NCBI RefSeq assembly: GCF_039839785.1
Contig: NZ_JBDOQT010000001.1
Span: 2,046,001 to 2,110,000, forward strand
Direction of reading: 5' to 3'
Origin: Pelagibius sp. CAU 1746
Lineage (GTDB): Bacteria > Pseudomonadota > Alphaproteobacteria > Kiloniellales > Kiloniellaceae
DNA length: 64,000 nucleotides
Shown here: positions 11,163 through 19,660 of the stretch, piece by piece
How the letters are laid out: each line of letters begins with the position of its first letter
How positions within the stretch are numbered: position 1 is the first letter of the stretch
Notes under the pieces: model-generated
What the model was told of the DNA's origin: nothing
The model's database searches: none
Seen by the model: the letters and a program-made list of their open reading frames with translations, nothing else
Position numbers and translations under genes: made by a program

Positions 11163-11197
11163 GAAGCGGGCCCGGACAGGTTGTCCGGGCCCGCTTC
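11163..11197 (+). terminator. strong intercistronic hairpin between binding-protein and permease genes
   Basis: Two 16-base perfect arms (11163-11178 and 11182-11197) around a 3-base loop, starting 12 bases after the stop codon; the following bases are only moderately T-rich (TTCGCTTTT). The position fits a partial terminator or RNA-stabilising element. Confidence 0.85.
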
Positions 11198-11244
11198 GAT
11201 TCGCTTTTCGCGGGCATCCGTTTCAGGCATCGAAGTAGCAACGC

Positions 11245-12270
11245 ATGATCGCCTTCGTTCTCCGACGGCTCTTTCAATCGATTCTGGTGATGCTGGCGGT
11301 CGGCTTCATCGCCTTTTCGCTCTTCAACTACGTGGGCGACCCCATCAACAACATGGTGGGCCAGGACACCACCCTGGAGCAGCGCCAGGAGCTGCGCGAG
11401 CGCCTGGGCCTCGACGACCCCTTCTTCGTGCAGTACGGGCGCTTCCTTGCCAATGCCGTGCAGGGCGATTTCGGCATCTCCTACCGTCACCGCCGGCCGG
11501 TGGCGGAGCTGATCGCCGAACGGGTGCCTGCGACCCTGGAGTTATCCCTCATCGCCGCCATTCTGGCGCTTTTCATCGGCGTGCCTATGGGGGTTTATAC
11601 CGGGCTGCACCGGCGCGGGATGCTGTCGCAAATCTTCCTCAGCGTCTCGCTGGTCGGCGTGTCCTTGCCGACCTTTCTCATCGGAATCCTGCTGATCCTG
11701 ATCTTCGGGGTCATGTCGCAGGACATCAACGCCGCCGCCGGGTTCTACCTGATACCTCAGCTGCCGACCTTCGGGCGCGGCGATACGGTGCAGCTCGGCT
11801 GGTGGTCGACCGGCTTCCTCACCAAATCCGGTCTGCTGGCCCTTATCCTGCCGTCGATCACCCTGGCGCTCTTCCAGATGACGCTCATCATGCGCCTGGT
11901 GCGCGCCGAGATGCTGGAGGTGCTGCGCACCGACTATATCAAGTTCGCCCGTGCCCGCGGCCTGACCAACCGCGCCGTGAACTTCGGTCACGCCCTGAAG
12001 AACACCCTGGTGCCGGTGATCACCATCACCGGGCTGCAGCTCGGCTCCATCATCGCCTTCTCGCTGATCACCGAGCAGGTCTTCCAGTGGCCGGGCATGG
12101 GCCTGCTGTTCATCCAGGCGATCAACGAGGTCGATATCCCGGTCATGGCCTCTTACCTGATGATGATCGGTTTCTTCTTCGTCTTCATCAATCTCGTCGT
12201 CGACCTGCTCTACTACGTCGTCGATCCCCGCCTGCGCGCCGACAAGGCCGTGTCCGGCGGGCATCAATAG
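11245..12270 (+). CDS. peptide ABC transporter permease, DppB type
   Basis: A 341-residue inner-membrane permease with an N-terminal helix (VLRRLFQSILVMLAVGFIAF), a long periplasmic loop and a BPD_transp_1 core of about five further helices. The ATPase-contact loop is visible in DYIKFARARGLTNRAV. The RLGLDDPFFVQYGRFLANA segment is typical of DppB/OppB proteins. It follows the hairpin by about 50 bp and is 10 bp from the next permease gene, so translation is likely coupled along the operon. Confidence 0.93.
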   Translation: MIAFVLRRLFQSILVMLAVGFIAFSLFNYVGDPINNMVGQDTTLEQRQELRERLGLDDPFFVQYGRFLANAVQGDFGISYRHRRPVAELIAERVPATLELSLIAAILALFIGVPMGVYTGLHRRGMLSQIFLSVSLVGVSLPTFLIGILLILIFGVMSQDINAAAGFYLIPQLPTFGRGDTVQLGWWSTGFLTKSGLLALILPSITLALFQMTLIMRLVRAEMLEVLRTDYIKFARARGLTNRAVNFGHALKNTLVPVITITGLQLGSIIAFSLITEQVFQWPGMGLLFIQAINEVDIPVMASYLMMIGFFFVFINLVVDLLYYVVDPRLRADKAVSGGHQ

Positions 12271-12280
12271 CGGAGGGCCG

Positions 12281-13249
12281 ATGACTGCCGGCGAGAACCA
12301 GCAAGCAGGCGTGCGGGTGGGCTTCGCGGCGCACCTCGCGGATGGGGTCAGGCGCTTCTTCCACAGCGATCTTTGGCACTCCTTCACCCGTTCGCCTGTG
12401 GTGATGATCTCCGCGGTCATCACCGTGGCGTTCGTCGCCTCCGCGCTTTTCGCGCCGCTGGTGGCGCCTTACGATCCCTTCGACCTTGCCTCCATCGACC
12501 TGCTCGATTCCGAGATTCCGCCCGTTTGGATGCAGGGCGGCGATCCGCGCTTCCTGCTGGGCACCGACGACCAGGGCCGGGACATTCTCTCGACCATGAT
12601 CTACGGCTCGCGCATCTCGCTCGGCGTCGGCTTCGCCTCGGTGCTCTTCGCCATGGTGCTGGGGGTCGGGCTCGGCCTGCTGAGCGGCTATCTGGGCGGC
12701 ACTTTGGACGCGATCATCATGCGCATCGCCGACGTGCAGCTCACCTTTCCGGCGATCCTCATCGCCCTGCTGATCGACGGGCTTTCCCGTACCGTGCTGC
12801 CGCGCGATCTGCACGGCGAGATCTGGTTCTACGTACTGGTTCTGGCCATCGGCCTGTCGTTCTGGGTGCAGTACGCGCGCACCGTGCGCGGCTCGGCCAT
12901 GGTGGAACGCAGCAAGGAATACGTCCAGGCCGCCCGGGTGATCGGCATTCCGCCGCTGCTCATCATGCTGCGTCACGTGCTGCCCAACGTCATGGGACCG
13001 GTCCTGGTGATCGCCACCATCAACCTGGCCATCGCCGTGATCACCGAGGCGACGCTGTCCTTCCTGGGGGTCGGCGTGCCGCCGACCTCGCCCTCGCTGG
13101 GCACCCTGATCCGCGTCGGCAACGATTTCCTTTTCTCCGGGTCGTGGTGGATCACCATCTTCCCCGGCGCCGCGCTCGCCATTCTGGTGCTGGCCGTCAA
13201 CCTTTTGGGCGACTGGCTGCGCGACGCCCTGAACCCCAAGCTGCGGTGA
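12281..13249 (+). CDS. peptide ABC transporter permease, DppC type
   Basis: A 322-residue inner-membrane protein: an N-terminal OppC_N-like segment with a first helix (VVMISAVITVAFVASALF), the motif LLGTDDQGRDILSTMIYGSR characteristic of DppC/OppC, and a BPD_transp_1 core with the coupling loop EYVQAARVIGIPPLLIM. It is longer than many DppC proteins between the TDDQGRD and permease-core segments (RTVLPRDLHGEIWFY). It lies 10 bp after DppB and 5 bp before DppD. Confidence 0.93.
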   Translation: MTAGENQQAGVRVGFAAHLADGVRRFFHSDLWHSFTRSPVVMISAVITVAFVASALFAPLVAPYDPFDLASIDLLDSEIPPVWMQGGDPRFLLGTDDQGRDILSTMIYGSRISLGVGFASVLFAMVLGVGLGLLSGYLGGTLDAIIMRIADVQLTFPAILIALLIDGLSRTVLPRDLHGEIWFYVLVLAIGLSFWVQYARTVRGSAMVERSKEYVQAARVIGIPPLLIMLRHVLPNVMGPVLVIATINLAIAVITEATLSFLGVGVPPTSPSLGTLIRVGNDFLFSGSWWITIFPGAALAILVLAVNLLGDWLRDALNPKLR

Positions 13250-13254
13250 CGGGC

Positions 13255-14265
13255 ATGAGCGAGACCGGAACCAACCAGCCGCTGCTCCGGGTCGAGAACC
13301 TGCGCGTCGAGATTCCCGGCCGCCGCGGTACCCTGGTGGCCGTCGACGACATCTCTTTTTCGATCGGCGAGGGCGAGGTGCTGGGTGTGGTCGGCGAGTC
13401 CGGCGCCGGCAAGTCGCTGACCGGCGCCGCCGTCATCGGCCTGCTGGAGCCGCCCTGCCGCATCGGCAGCGGGCAGATCCTCTTCGACGGCCGGCGCATC
13501 GACAACCTGCCTTACGAGAAGCTGCGGCGCATCCGCGGGCGCCACATCGGCATGGTCTTCCAGGATCCGCTGACCTCGCTGAACCCGCTCTACACCGTCG
13601 GGCGGCAGCTCACAGAGACCATCCTCACCCATACCGACCTCAGCGAAAAGGGCGCGCGCAAGCGCGCCATCGAGCTGCTGCAGGAAGTCGGCATCCCGGC
13701 GGCCGAGCGGCGCATCGACCAGTACCCGCACGAATTTTCCGGCGGCATGCGCCAGCGGGTGGTCATCGCGCTCGCGCTCTGCGCCAACCCGCGGCTCATC
13801 ATCGCCGACGAGCCGACCACGGCGCTGGACGTGTCGATCCAGGCGCAGATCATTACGCTGCTGAAGCGGCTCTGCCGGGAGCACGGCGCCGCCGTCATGC
13901 TGGTGACCCACGACATGGGCGTGATCGCCGAGACCGCCGACCGGGTCGCGGTGATGTATGCCGGGCGCATCGTCGAGATCGGCCCCGTGGCCGACGTGGT
14001 GCTGCGCGCCCGGCATCCCTATACCGAGGGCCTTATGGGCTCGATCCCCCTGGTTGGCCACGATGTCGAACGCCTGACCCAGATCGACGGCGCCATGCCG
14101 CGCCTCAACGCCATTCCGACGGGCTGCGCCTTCAATCCGCGCTGTCCCAAGGCCTTCGACCGCTGCCGCCAGGCGCGCCCGGAGCTGGCGCCGGTGGGCG
14201 GCGAAACGGAGGCGGCCTGCTGGCTCTATGGAGAAGTATCCGAACGGAGCGGCACCGATGGCTGA
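13255..14265 (+). CDS. peptide ABC transporter ATPase, DppD type
   Basis: A 336-residue cytoplasmic ATPase. Walker A is GESGAGKS (residues 47-54), the Q-loop is in MVFQDPLTSLNP, the signature is FSGGMRQRVVIA, Walker B is LIIADEPTTALD, and the H-loop is MLVTHDMG. The C-terminal oligopeptide-specific tail contains the usual cysteine cluster (GCAFNPRCPKAFDRC). The start at ATG 13255 is five bases after the DppC stop. Its end overlaps the start of the DppF-type gene by eight bases. Confidence 0.94.
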   Translation: MSETGTNQPLLRVENLRVEIPGRRGTLVAVDDISFSIGEGEVLGVVGESGAGKSLTGAAVIGLLEPPCRIGSGQILFDGRRIDNLPYEKLRRIRGRHIGMVFQDPLTSLNPLYTVGRQLTETILTHTDLSEKGARKRAIELLQEVGIPAAERRIDQYPHEFSGGMRQRVVIALALCANPRLIIADEPTTALDVSIQAQIITLLKRLCREHGAAVMLVTHDMGVIAETADRVAVMYAGRIVEIGPVADVVLRARHPYTEGLMGSIPLVGHDVERLTQIDGAMPRLNAIPTGCAFNPRCPKAFDRCRQARPELAPVGGETEAACWLYGEVSERSGTDG

Positions 14266-15322
14266 GGCGCGCGCAGTCGAAGCGACGCAGGACGTCCTGG
14301 TCGAGGTCGAGGGGCTGGCCAAGCTCTTCGACGTTTCGCCGCCGTTGCTGAACCGGCTGTTGCAAGGCCAGAAGCGCGTTCTTCTGACGGCGGTCGACGA
14401 CGTTTCCTTCAGGATTCCGCGCGGCAAGACTTTCAGCCTGGTCGGCGAATCGGGCTGCGGCAAGTCGACGGTGGCGCGCCTGGTGGTCGGGCTCTACGGG
14501 GCGACGCGCGGGCGCATCTTCTTCGAGGGCGTGGACATGGCCGGCGTCACCGAGCGTGCCGAGGCGACCGCCCTGCGCAAGCGCCTGCAGATGATCTTCC
14601 AGGATCCCTACGCCAGCCTTAATCCGCGCTGGCGGGTGGCCGACATCATCGCCGAGCCGATCCGCGCCCATAAGCTCATCTCGGGACGCAGCGCCATCGC
14701 CGCGCGGGTCGGCGAACTGCTGGAGCAGGTCGGCCTCTCGGCGGCCGACGGCGAGAAGTTTCCGCACGAGTTCTCCGGCGGCCAGCGCCAACGTATCTCC
14801 ATCGCCCGCGCGCTGGCCAGCAATCCGGAATTCCTGGTCTGCGACGAGCCGACCTCGGCCCTCGACGTCTCGGTGCAGGCGCAGATACTGAACCTGATGA
14901 AAACCTTGCAGCGCGAGCTGGGTCTGACCTACCTCTTCATCAGCCACGACCTCGCCGTGGTCTATCACATCTCCGACTACGTCGGCGTCATGTACCTGGG
15001 CCGCCTGGTCGAATGGGGCGAGGCCAAGGCCCTGTTCCGCCGCCCGCAACATCCCTATACGCGCATGCTGCTGGACGCCATCCCGGACCTGGAGATGACC
15101 GGGCGTGCGCGCATCCCCGTGGCCGGCGAGGTGCCGAGCCCCATCGCGCCGCCCAGCGGCTGCCATTTCCACCCGCGCTGCCCCTTCGCCGAAGAGCGCT
15201 GCCGCCGCGAGGCGCCGCGGCCCTTGGCGACGGCGGCGGGTGAGGTATCCTGCCACGCGGCGGCCGAGGGCCGGCTGCCGGAGGTGGAGCGGGCGGGCCC
15301 GCCCGCCGCGACCGAAACCTGA
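14258..15322 (+). CDS. peptide ABC transporter ATPase, DppF type
   Basis: A 354-residue ATPase that pairs with the DppD-type subunit. It shows Walker A GESGCGKS (residues 63-70), Q-loop MIFQDPYASLNPRW, signature FSGGQRQRISIA, Walker B FLVCDEPTSALD and the C-terminal cysteine tail (GCHFHPRCPFAEERC). ATG 14258 overlaps the upstream stop by eight bases and follows GGAGCGG; an in-frame ATG at 14228 is possible but would overlap much more. Proteins of this type often carry the extra residues seen between the first strand and Walker A (residues 25-45). Confidence 0.94.
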   Translation: MAEARAVEATQDVLVEVEGLAKLFDVSPPLLNRLLQGQKRVLLTAVDDVSFRIPRGKTFSLVGESGCGKSTVARLVVGLYGATRGRIFFEGVDMAGVTERAEATALRKRLQMIFQDPYASLNPRWRVADIIAEPIRAHKLISGRSAIAARVGELLEQVGLSAADGEKFPHEFSGGQRQRISIARALASNPEFLVCDEPTSALDVSVQAQILNLMKTLQRELGLTYLFISHDLAVVYHISDYVGVMYLGRLVEWGEAKALFRRPQHPYTRMLLDAIPDLEMTGRARIPVAGEVPSPIAPPSGCHFHPRCPFAEERCRREAPRPLATAAGEVSCHAAAEGRLPEVERAGPPAATET

Positions 15323-15351
15323 ACACAAGCGCCTGTAGGAGAGTCACGCCC

Positions 15352-16536
15352 ATGGCCGTCATCAACCGCATCGCCGAGTTCCACGAAGAGATCAAGGGCT
15401 GGCGCCGCGACATCCACGCCCATCCGGAGACCGCCTTCGAGGAGGTGCGCACCGCCGACTTCGTGGCCGAGAAACTGGCCGAGTTCGGCATCGAGGTGCA
15501 TCGCGGGTTGGCCACCACCGGCGTGGTCGGCGTGCTGGACGGACAAAGCAACGCCTCCGGGCGCGCCATCGGCCTGCGCGCCGATATGGACGCCCTGCAC
15601 ATCCAGGAGCTCAACGGCTTCGACCACCGCTCCCGCCATGACGGCAAGATGCACGCCTGCGGCCACGACGGCCACACCGCCATGCTGCTGGGCGCGGCCA
15701 AATACCTCTCCGAGACCCGCAACTTCGACGGCCGCGTCGCCTTCATCTTCCAGCCTGCCGAGGAGAACGAGGGCGGCGGCCGGGTCATGGTGGAGGAGGG
15801 TCTCTTCGAGCAGTTCCCGGTGGAAGCGGTCTACGGCCTGCACAACATGCCCGGCATGCCGGTGGGCACGGTGTCGCTGCGCAGCGGCCCGGCCATGGCG
15901 GCTTTCGATATCTTCGAGATCGTGGTGACCGGCAAGGGCACCCACGCGGCCATGCCGCAGCTCGGCATCGATCCGGTGGTGACCGGCGCGCAGATCGTGA
16001 CATCGCTGCAGACCATCGCCAGCCGCCGCACGGCGCCGCTCGATTCCGTGGTGGTCAGCGTGACGCAGTTCCATGCCGGCGATACCTGGAACGTGATCCC
16101 GGAGACCGCGGTCATCCGCGGCACCGTGCGTTCCTTCAAGAAGGAAACCCAGGACCAGATGGAGCGCGACATCGACCGCATGGCCCGCGCCATCTGCGAG
16201 TCCCAGGGCGCGACCATGACCCTGCGCTACGAGCGGCGCTACCCGGCGCTGGTCAACTCGGAAACCGAGACGGCCATTGCGGGCGCCGTGGCCGCCAAGG
16301 TGGTGGGCGAGGACAAGGTGGTGATGGGCGCCGAGCCGCTGATGGGCTCGGAGGATTTCGCCTACATGCTGGAGGCCAAGCCCGGCTGCTACGTCTGGCT
16401 GGGCAACGGCACGGAGGGCGGCCCCGGCGGCTGCGCCGTGCACAACCCGCACTACGACTTCAACGACGAGATTTCCGTGGTCGGCGCCAGCTATTGGGCG
16501 ACCTTGGTGGAGCAGACCCTGCCGAAGTCAGCCTGA
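15352..16536 (+). CDS. M20-family amidohydrolase (hippurate hydrolase / N-acyl-amino-acid deacylase type)
   Basis: A 394-residue M20D metallohydrolase. Metal-site motifs are RADMDALHIQE, MHACGHDGHTAMLLGAA (Cys and His ligands) and the catalytic Glu pair in FQPAEENEGGG; the C-terminal ligand is in MGSEDFAYML. These enzymes remove acyl groups from amino acids or open related amides in the cytoplasm. It sits 29 bp after the DppF-type gene with AGGAGAG before ATG 15352, so it is probably the last gene of the importer operon. Together with the amidohydrolase at the other end this suggests a substrate that is a modified or acylated peptide. Confidence 0.92.
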   Translation: MAVINRIAEFHEEIKGWRRDIHAHPETAFEEVRTADFVAEKLAEFGIEVHRGLATTGVVGVLDGQSNASGRAIGLRADMDALHIQELNGFDHRSRHDGKMHACGHDGHTAMLLGAAKYLSETRNFDGRVAFIFQPAEENEGGGRVMVEEGLFEQFPVEAVYGLHNMPGMPVGTVSLRSGPAMAAFDIFEIVVTGKGTHAAMPQLGIDPVVTGAQIVTSLQTIASRRTAPLDSVVVSVTQFHAGDTWNVIPETAVIRGTVRSFKKETQDQMERDIDRMARAICESQGATMTLRYERRYPALVNSETETAIAGAVAAKVVGEDKVVMGAEPLMGSEDFAYMLEAKPGCYVWLGNGTEGGPGGCAVHNPHYDFNDEISVVGASYWATLVEQTLPKSA

Positions 16537-16681
16537 TTATCGCCGTGAAAGCTGAATCCGGTCGTTGCCGCGCTTTGGGAAAGAGGTAAGCTACGCATTG
16601 GAGATATCGGGCACTGAAGGCTGGCCGCGCCGCTTTCCAGCCGGGTATCTTGCTTCTCTCGGCCCCTGCCGGAGACGTCGG

Positions 16682-17233
16682 ATGAGCGAGAAACCGCAAG
16701 ACCGCAGCTATACGGCCGAGGCAGCGCCGCTGTCGGCGCTGTCGCACCCGGACCACATCTGGTTTTTCGAGTATTGGCGGGCGCGCAAGCCGGCAGATGG
16801 CCTGCCGGGCCGCCACGACATCGACCCTGCCGACTTCCCCAAGCTGCTGCCGCGCGTCGCCATGATCGCGGTCGAGGCCGCCGAGGGTGGTTTCCGCTAC
16901 CGCTATCGCCTGGCGGGGACCGAGATCGTCTCGCGGGCCGGGCGCGACCCCACCGGCAAGACCTTCGACGAGCTCTACCAGGGCGACTACCTGAAGTCGG
17001 CCCAGGCGCTCTACGACGAGTTGCGCCGGTCGAAGGAACCGCACTTTTCCGAGCGGGTCTTCCCCATCGGCGACGGCGAGAGCTTCCTGCGTTACGACCG
17101 CCTGATCCTGCCGCTGGCCGGCGACCACCGGAACGTGGACCAGTTCCTGCTGCTCATCGTGGTGGTGGAGCAGCGCGGCAGGGTCCGCCGGGAAGGCAGC
17201 TTCGAGCGGGCCGGGCGCTCGAGGTCCCGCTGA
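16682..17233 (+). CDS. PAS-domain protein (PAS_5 / DUF1446-like group)
   Basis: A 183-residue soluble protein. WFFEYWRARKPADGLPGRHDIDP, then FPKLLPRVAMIAVE and YRYRLAGTEIVSRAGRDPTGKTF, form the pattern of single-domain PAS proteins common in Rhodospirillales, where an N-terminal 'W-x-x-x-R' segment precedes the sensor fold. No output domain is attached, so a signalling role is inferred only from the fold. ATG 16682 is chosen because the residues before it do not resemble the family. It lies about 80 bp before the rhomboid gene on the same strand. Confidence 0.7.
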   Translation: MSEKPQDRSYTAEAAPLSALSHPDHIWFFEYWRARKPADGLPGRHDIDPADFPKLLPRVAMIAVEAAEGGFRYRYRLAGTEIVSRAGRDPTGKTFDELYQGDYLKSAQALYDELRRSKEPHFSERVFPIGDGESFLRYDRLILPLAGDHRNVDQFLLLIVVVEQRGRVRREGSFERAGRSRSR

Positions 17234-17314
17234 TCCCGCTAAGTAGTGTAGAAGACCCGCCTTTTCCCTTGCCCCGGCGCTGGCGAGAGGTCACATCAAA
17301 GGGGCTTTTCCTCG

Positions 17315-18043
17315 GTGGAGCCGATTGCGCCCCAGATGTCCGCCCAGCCCGACCCTTCCCAAGACGACCGTCAGGGACCGCCGCCGCCGCGTTTCGGGGG
17401 CCGCGAGCCGGCGTTCAATCTGCCGCCGGGCACGCTGTGGCTGACCCTGGCGGTGCTGGCCGGTTTTGCGCTGCAGAACATCCTGGAGGGGCCGGCCTGG
17501 ACCTCGTTCATGTCGGCGCTGGCTTTCGTTTCACCGGTTTTCTGGCCCCCGGGCAGCGACCTGCCGAGCCTCACGGCGCTGCCGTCGCTGGTGACCTATG
17601 CCTTCCTGCACGCCGACTTCATGCACCTGGCGCTGAACCTGGGCTTCTTTCTGGCCTTCGGCAGCTTCGTGGAGCGCCACCTGGGCCTGATCCGCTACCT
17701 GCTGCTCTTCGCGTTGACCGCCGCGGCGGGCGCGCTGGCGGAGTTCTGGTTCCGCGGCGCCGAGCCGGTGGCCCTGATCGGCGCCTCCGGAGCCGTCTAC
17801 GGCATGACCGGGGCGGCCATGCGCTTCATGTTCGCCAGCGGCCAGCCCGGCCAGCGCCGCCGCGCCCTGGCCTTCGTCGGGGTCTTCATGGGCCTCAACT
17901 TGGTCTTCGGCATCTCCGGGCTGGGCGATTTTCTGGCCGGGGCGCAGGTCGGCTGGAAGGCCCATGCCGGCGGTTTCATCGCCGGGGCCGTCCTCTCCTA
18001 CCTGCTGGCGCGCCGCCGGTCCGGCCTGCACGGCCCGGCCTAG
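17315..18043 (+). CDS. rhomboid-family intramembrane serine protease
   Basis: A 242-residue multi-pass membrane protein. The catalytic serine is in GASGAVYG (S158) and the histidine partner in KAHAGGF (H217); HADFMHLALN (H99, H104, N108) supplies the conserved oxyanion-side residues. About six membrane helices follow a Pro-rich cytoplasmic N-terminus. The gene may start at GTG 17315, which has AAAGGGG at good spacing, or at ATG 17336. Rhomboids cut transmembrane substrates; the target is unknown. All key catalytic residues are present. Confidence 0.9.
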   Translation: MEPIAPQMSAQPDPSQDDRQGPPPPRFGGREPAFNLPPGTLWLTLAVLAGFALQNILEGPAWTSFMSALAFVSPVFWPPGSDLPSLTALPSLVTYAFLHADFMHLALNLGFFLAFGSFVERHLGLIRYLLLFALTAAAGALAEFWFRGAEPVALIGASGAVYGMTGAAMRFMFASGQPGQRRRALAFVGVFMGLNLVFGISGLGDFLAGAQVGWKAHAGGFIAGAVLSYLLARRRSGLHGPA

Positions 18044-18172
18044 GCTCCCCCTCACTTCCCCCCTTTGCGGTTTGACGGCAAGGGACCGCTCTTAGTACCT
18101 TCCCCCGGCACAGAATCCCGGCCTGCCCGCCAATGCGGGGCAGCCGGCCGTCAGTTCGACAGAGGGGGTACG

Positions 18173-18691
18173 ATGAAGGGGCTTCGATGGAGCGCAGGCG
18201 CGCTCGCCGTCGCGGGTGTGGTGCTGGCGACCGCCGGCTGTGGCGGGCCGCGCGGTTACTACGAATCCGGCCCGCCCCGGGTGCCCGCCGGCGGCACCTT
18301 CGCCATCGAGCCGGGCCAGGAGGTCGTGGTCTACGGCGTGCGCTCCAAATACTGCGGCATGACGCCGCCGACCTTCGAGATCGCCAGCCAGGAAATGTTC
18401 AGCGGCGAGGGCTCGCAAGGCCCGGCCACGGGGCAGGTCTACGACGCCGGCATCGGCCAGCGCGTCAGCGTGCCCTGCGGCGGCAGCGTGCCGGTGCGCG
18501 CCATCGGCTACCGCGCGCCCGAGGGCTTCGAGGGCGAGGTGGCTATGGTGTTTTACGGCGTCGACCAGGCCACGGTGACCGTGGCCCTGCCGGAGCCGGA
18601 GCCTGAGGAAGAGCCCGAGGCAGAACCGGAAGCCGAGACGGAACCCGAAGCGGCGCCGGAGGCTGAGCCTGCGCCGGAACCTGCCAGCTAG
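18173..18691 (+). CDS. small lipoprotein with acidic Pro/Glu/Ala tail
   Basis: A 172-residue protein with a lipobox (LATAGC, cysteine near residue 23) after a Lys/Arg start. A compact domain with two further cysteines (SKYCGM and VPCGGS), possibly disulfide-bonded, is followed by about 40 residues of repeated PEPE, PEAE and APEA units. No family is recognised. AGAGGGGG before ATG 18173 is a strong ribosome site. Its stop lies three bases from the stop of the convergent permease gene, with no visible terminator between them. Confidence 0.75.
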   Translation: MKGLRWSAGALAVAGVVLATAGCGGPRGYYESGPPRVPAGGTFAIEPGQEVVVYGVRSKYCGMTPPTFEIASQEMFSGEGSQGPATGQVYDAGIGQRVSVPCGGSVPVRAIGYRAPEGFEGEVAMVFYGVDQATVTVALPEPEPEEEPEAEPEAETEPEAAPEAEPAPEPAS

Positions 18692-18694
18692 CGC

Positions 18695-19660
18695 TCAGTC
18701 CTCGCCTTGCAGGGCGCGCGGGTCGAGCGCGTCCTGCAGACCGTCGCCCAGGAAATTAAAGGCGATGACCGTGAGGAAGATCAGCGCCCCCGGGTAGATC
18801 GCCAGTGCCGGGGCGTCCCAGATCAGCTCCTGCGCCGAGGTCAGCATGTTGCCCCAGGAGGGCAGCGGCGGCTGGATGCCGAGGCCCAGGAAGCTCAGCA
18901 CCGATTCCAGCAGGATGATGCCGCCGATCGACAGCGTCGTGGCGACGATGATCGGCGAGACCACGTTGGGCAGGATGTGCACCAGCATGATGCGCGGCGC
19001 GGAGGCGCCCAGCGCTTCGGCGGCGCGCACGAACTCCCGCGTCTTCATCGACAGGGTGGCGCCGCGTACCAGGCGCGCCACGGTGGTCCAGCCGACCAGC
19101 GCGATGAGGAAGACGATGCGGTAGAGACTGATGCTCTCCGAAGTCACCAGGCCCTGGGGCAGGCCGATCTTGCCCAGGTCGATGGCTGCCAGGATGATCA
19201 GCAGCGGCAGGATCGGCAGGGCGATGACGCCGTCGGTGAAGCGCATCAGCAGGGCGTCCAGGCGCCCGCCGTAGTAACCGGCGGCGAGCCCCAGCAGCGT
19301 GCCGATCACCGCCGCGCAGAGCGCTGCGGCCAAGCCCACCACCAGCGACACCTGGCCGCCGTAGAGCAGGCGCACCAGAAGATCGCGGCCCAGCTCGTCG
19401 GTGCCCAGGGGATGGGCGGGCGAGGGCGGCTGCTTGGCGTTGAAGAGATCGACCAGGTTGCCGTCGACGTCCAGCAGCGCCTCCACCAGCGGCGCGGCGG
19501 CGGAGGCCAGCGCCAGCAGGATCAGGAAGGCGAGGCTGGCCACGGCCAGGCGGTGGCGCAGGAAGCGGCGCCAGAAGATCCGCCGCACGGTCAGCGCCGC
19601 GCCCTGGGCGTGGGCGGCTTCGGCGGCCAGCAGGCCCCGGGGCTGCGGTGTCTCCATCAT
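18695..19660 (-). CDS. peptide ABC transporter permease, DppC type (second cassette)
   Basis: A 321-residue inner-membrane permease with an N-terminal helix (LAVASLAFLILLALASAAAP), the DppC signature HPLGTDELGRDLLVRLLYGG, and a BPD_transp_1 core carrying the coupling loop EFVRAAEALGASAPRIM. It overlaps the upstream DppB-type gene by four bases (19657-19660). No ATPase gene follows: the next gene is a convergent lipoprotein, so this importer must borrow ATPases encoded elsewhere. Confidence 0.92.
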   Translation of the reverse strand: MMETPQPRGLLAAEAAHAQGAALTVRRIFWRRFLRHRLAVASLAFLILLALASAAAPLVEALLDVDGNLVDLFNAKQPPSPAHPLGTDELGRDLLVRLLYGGQVSLVVGLAAALCAAVIGTLLGLAAGYYGGRLDALLMRFTDGVIALPILPLLIILAAIDLGKIGLPQGLVTSESISLYRIVFLIALVGWTTVARLVRGATLSMKTREFVRAAEALGASAPRIMLVHILPNVVSPIIVATTLSIGGIILLESVLSFLGLGIQPPLPSWGNMLTSAQELIWDAPALAIYPGALIFLTVIAFNFLGDGLQDALDPRALQGED

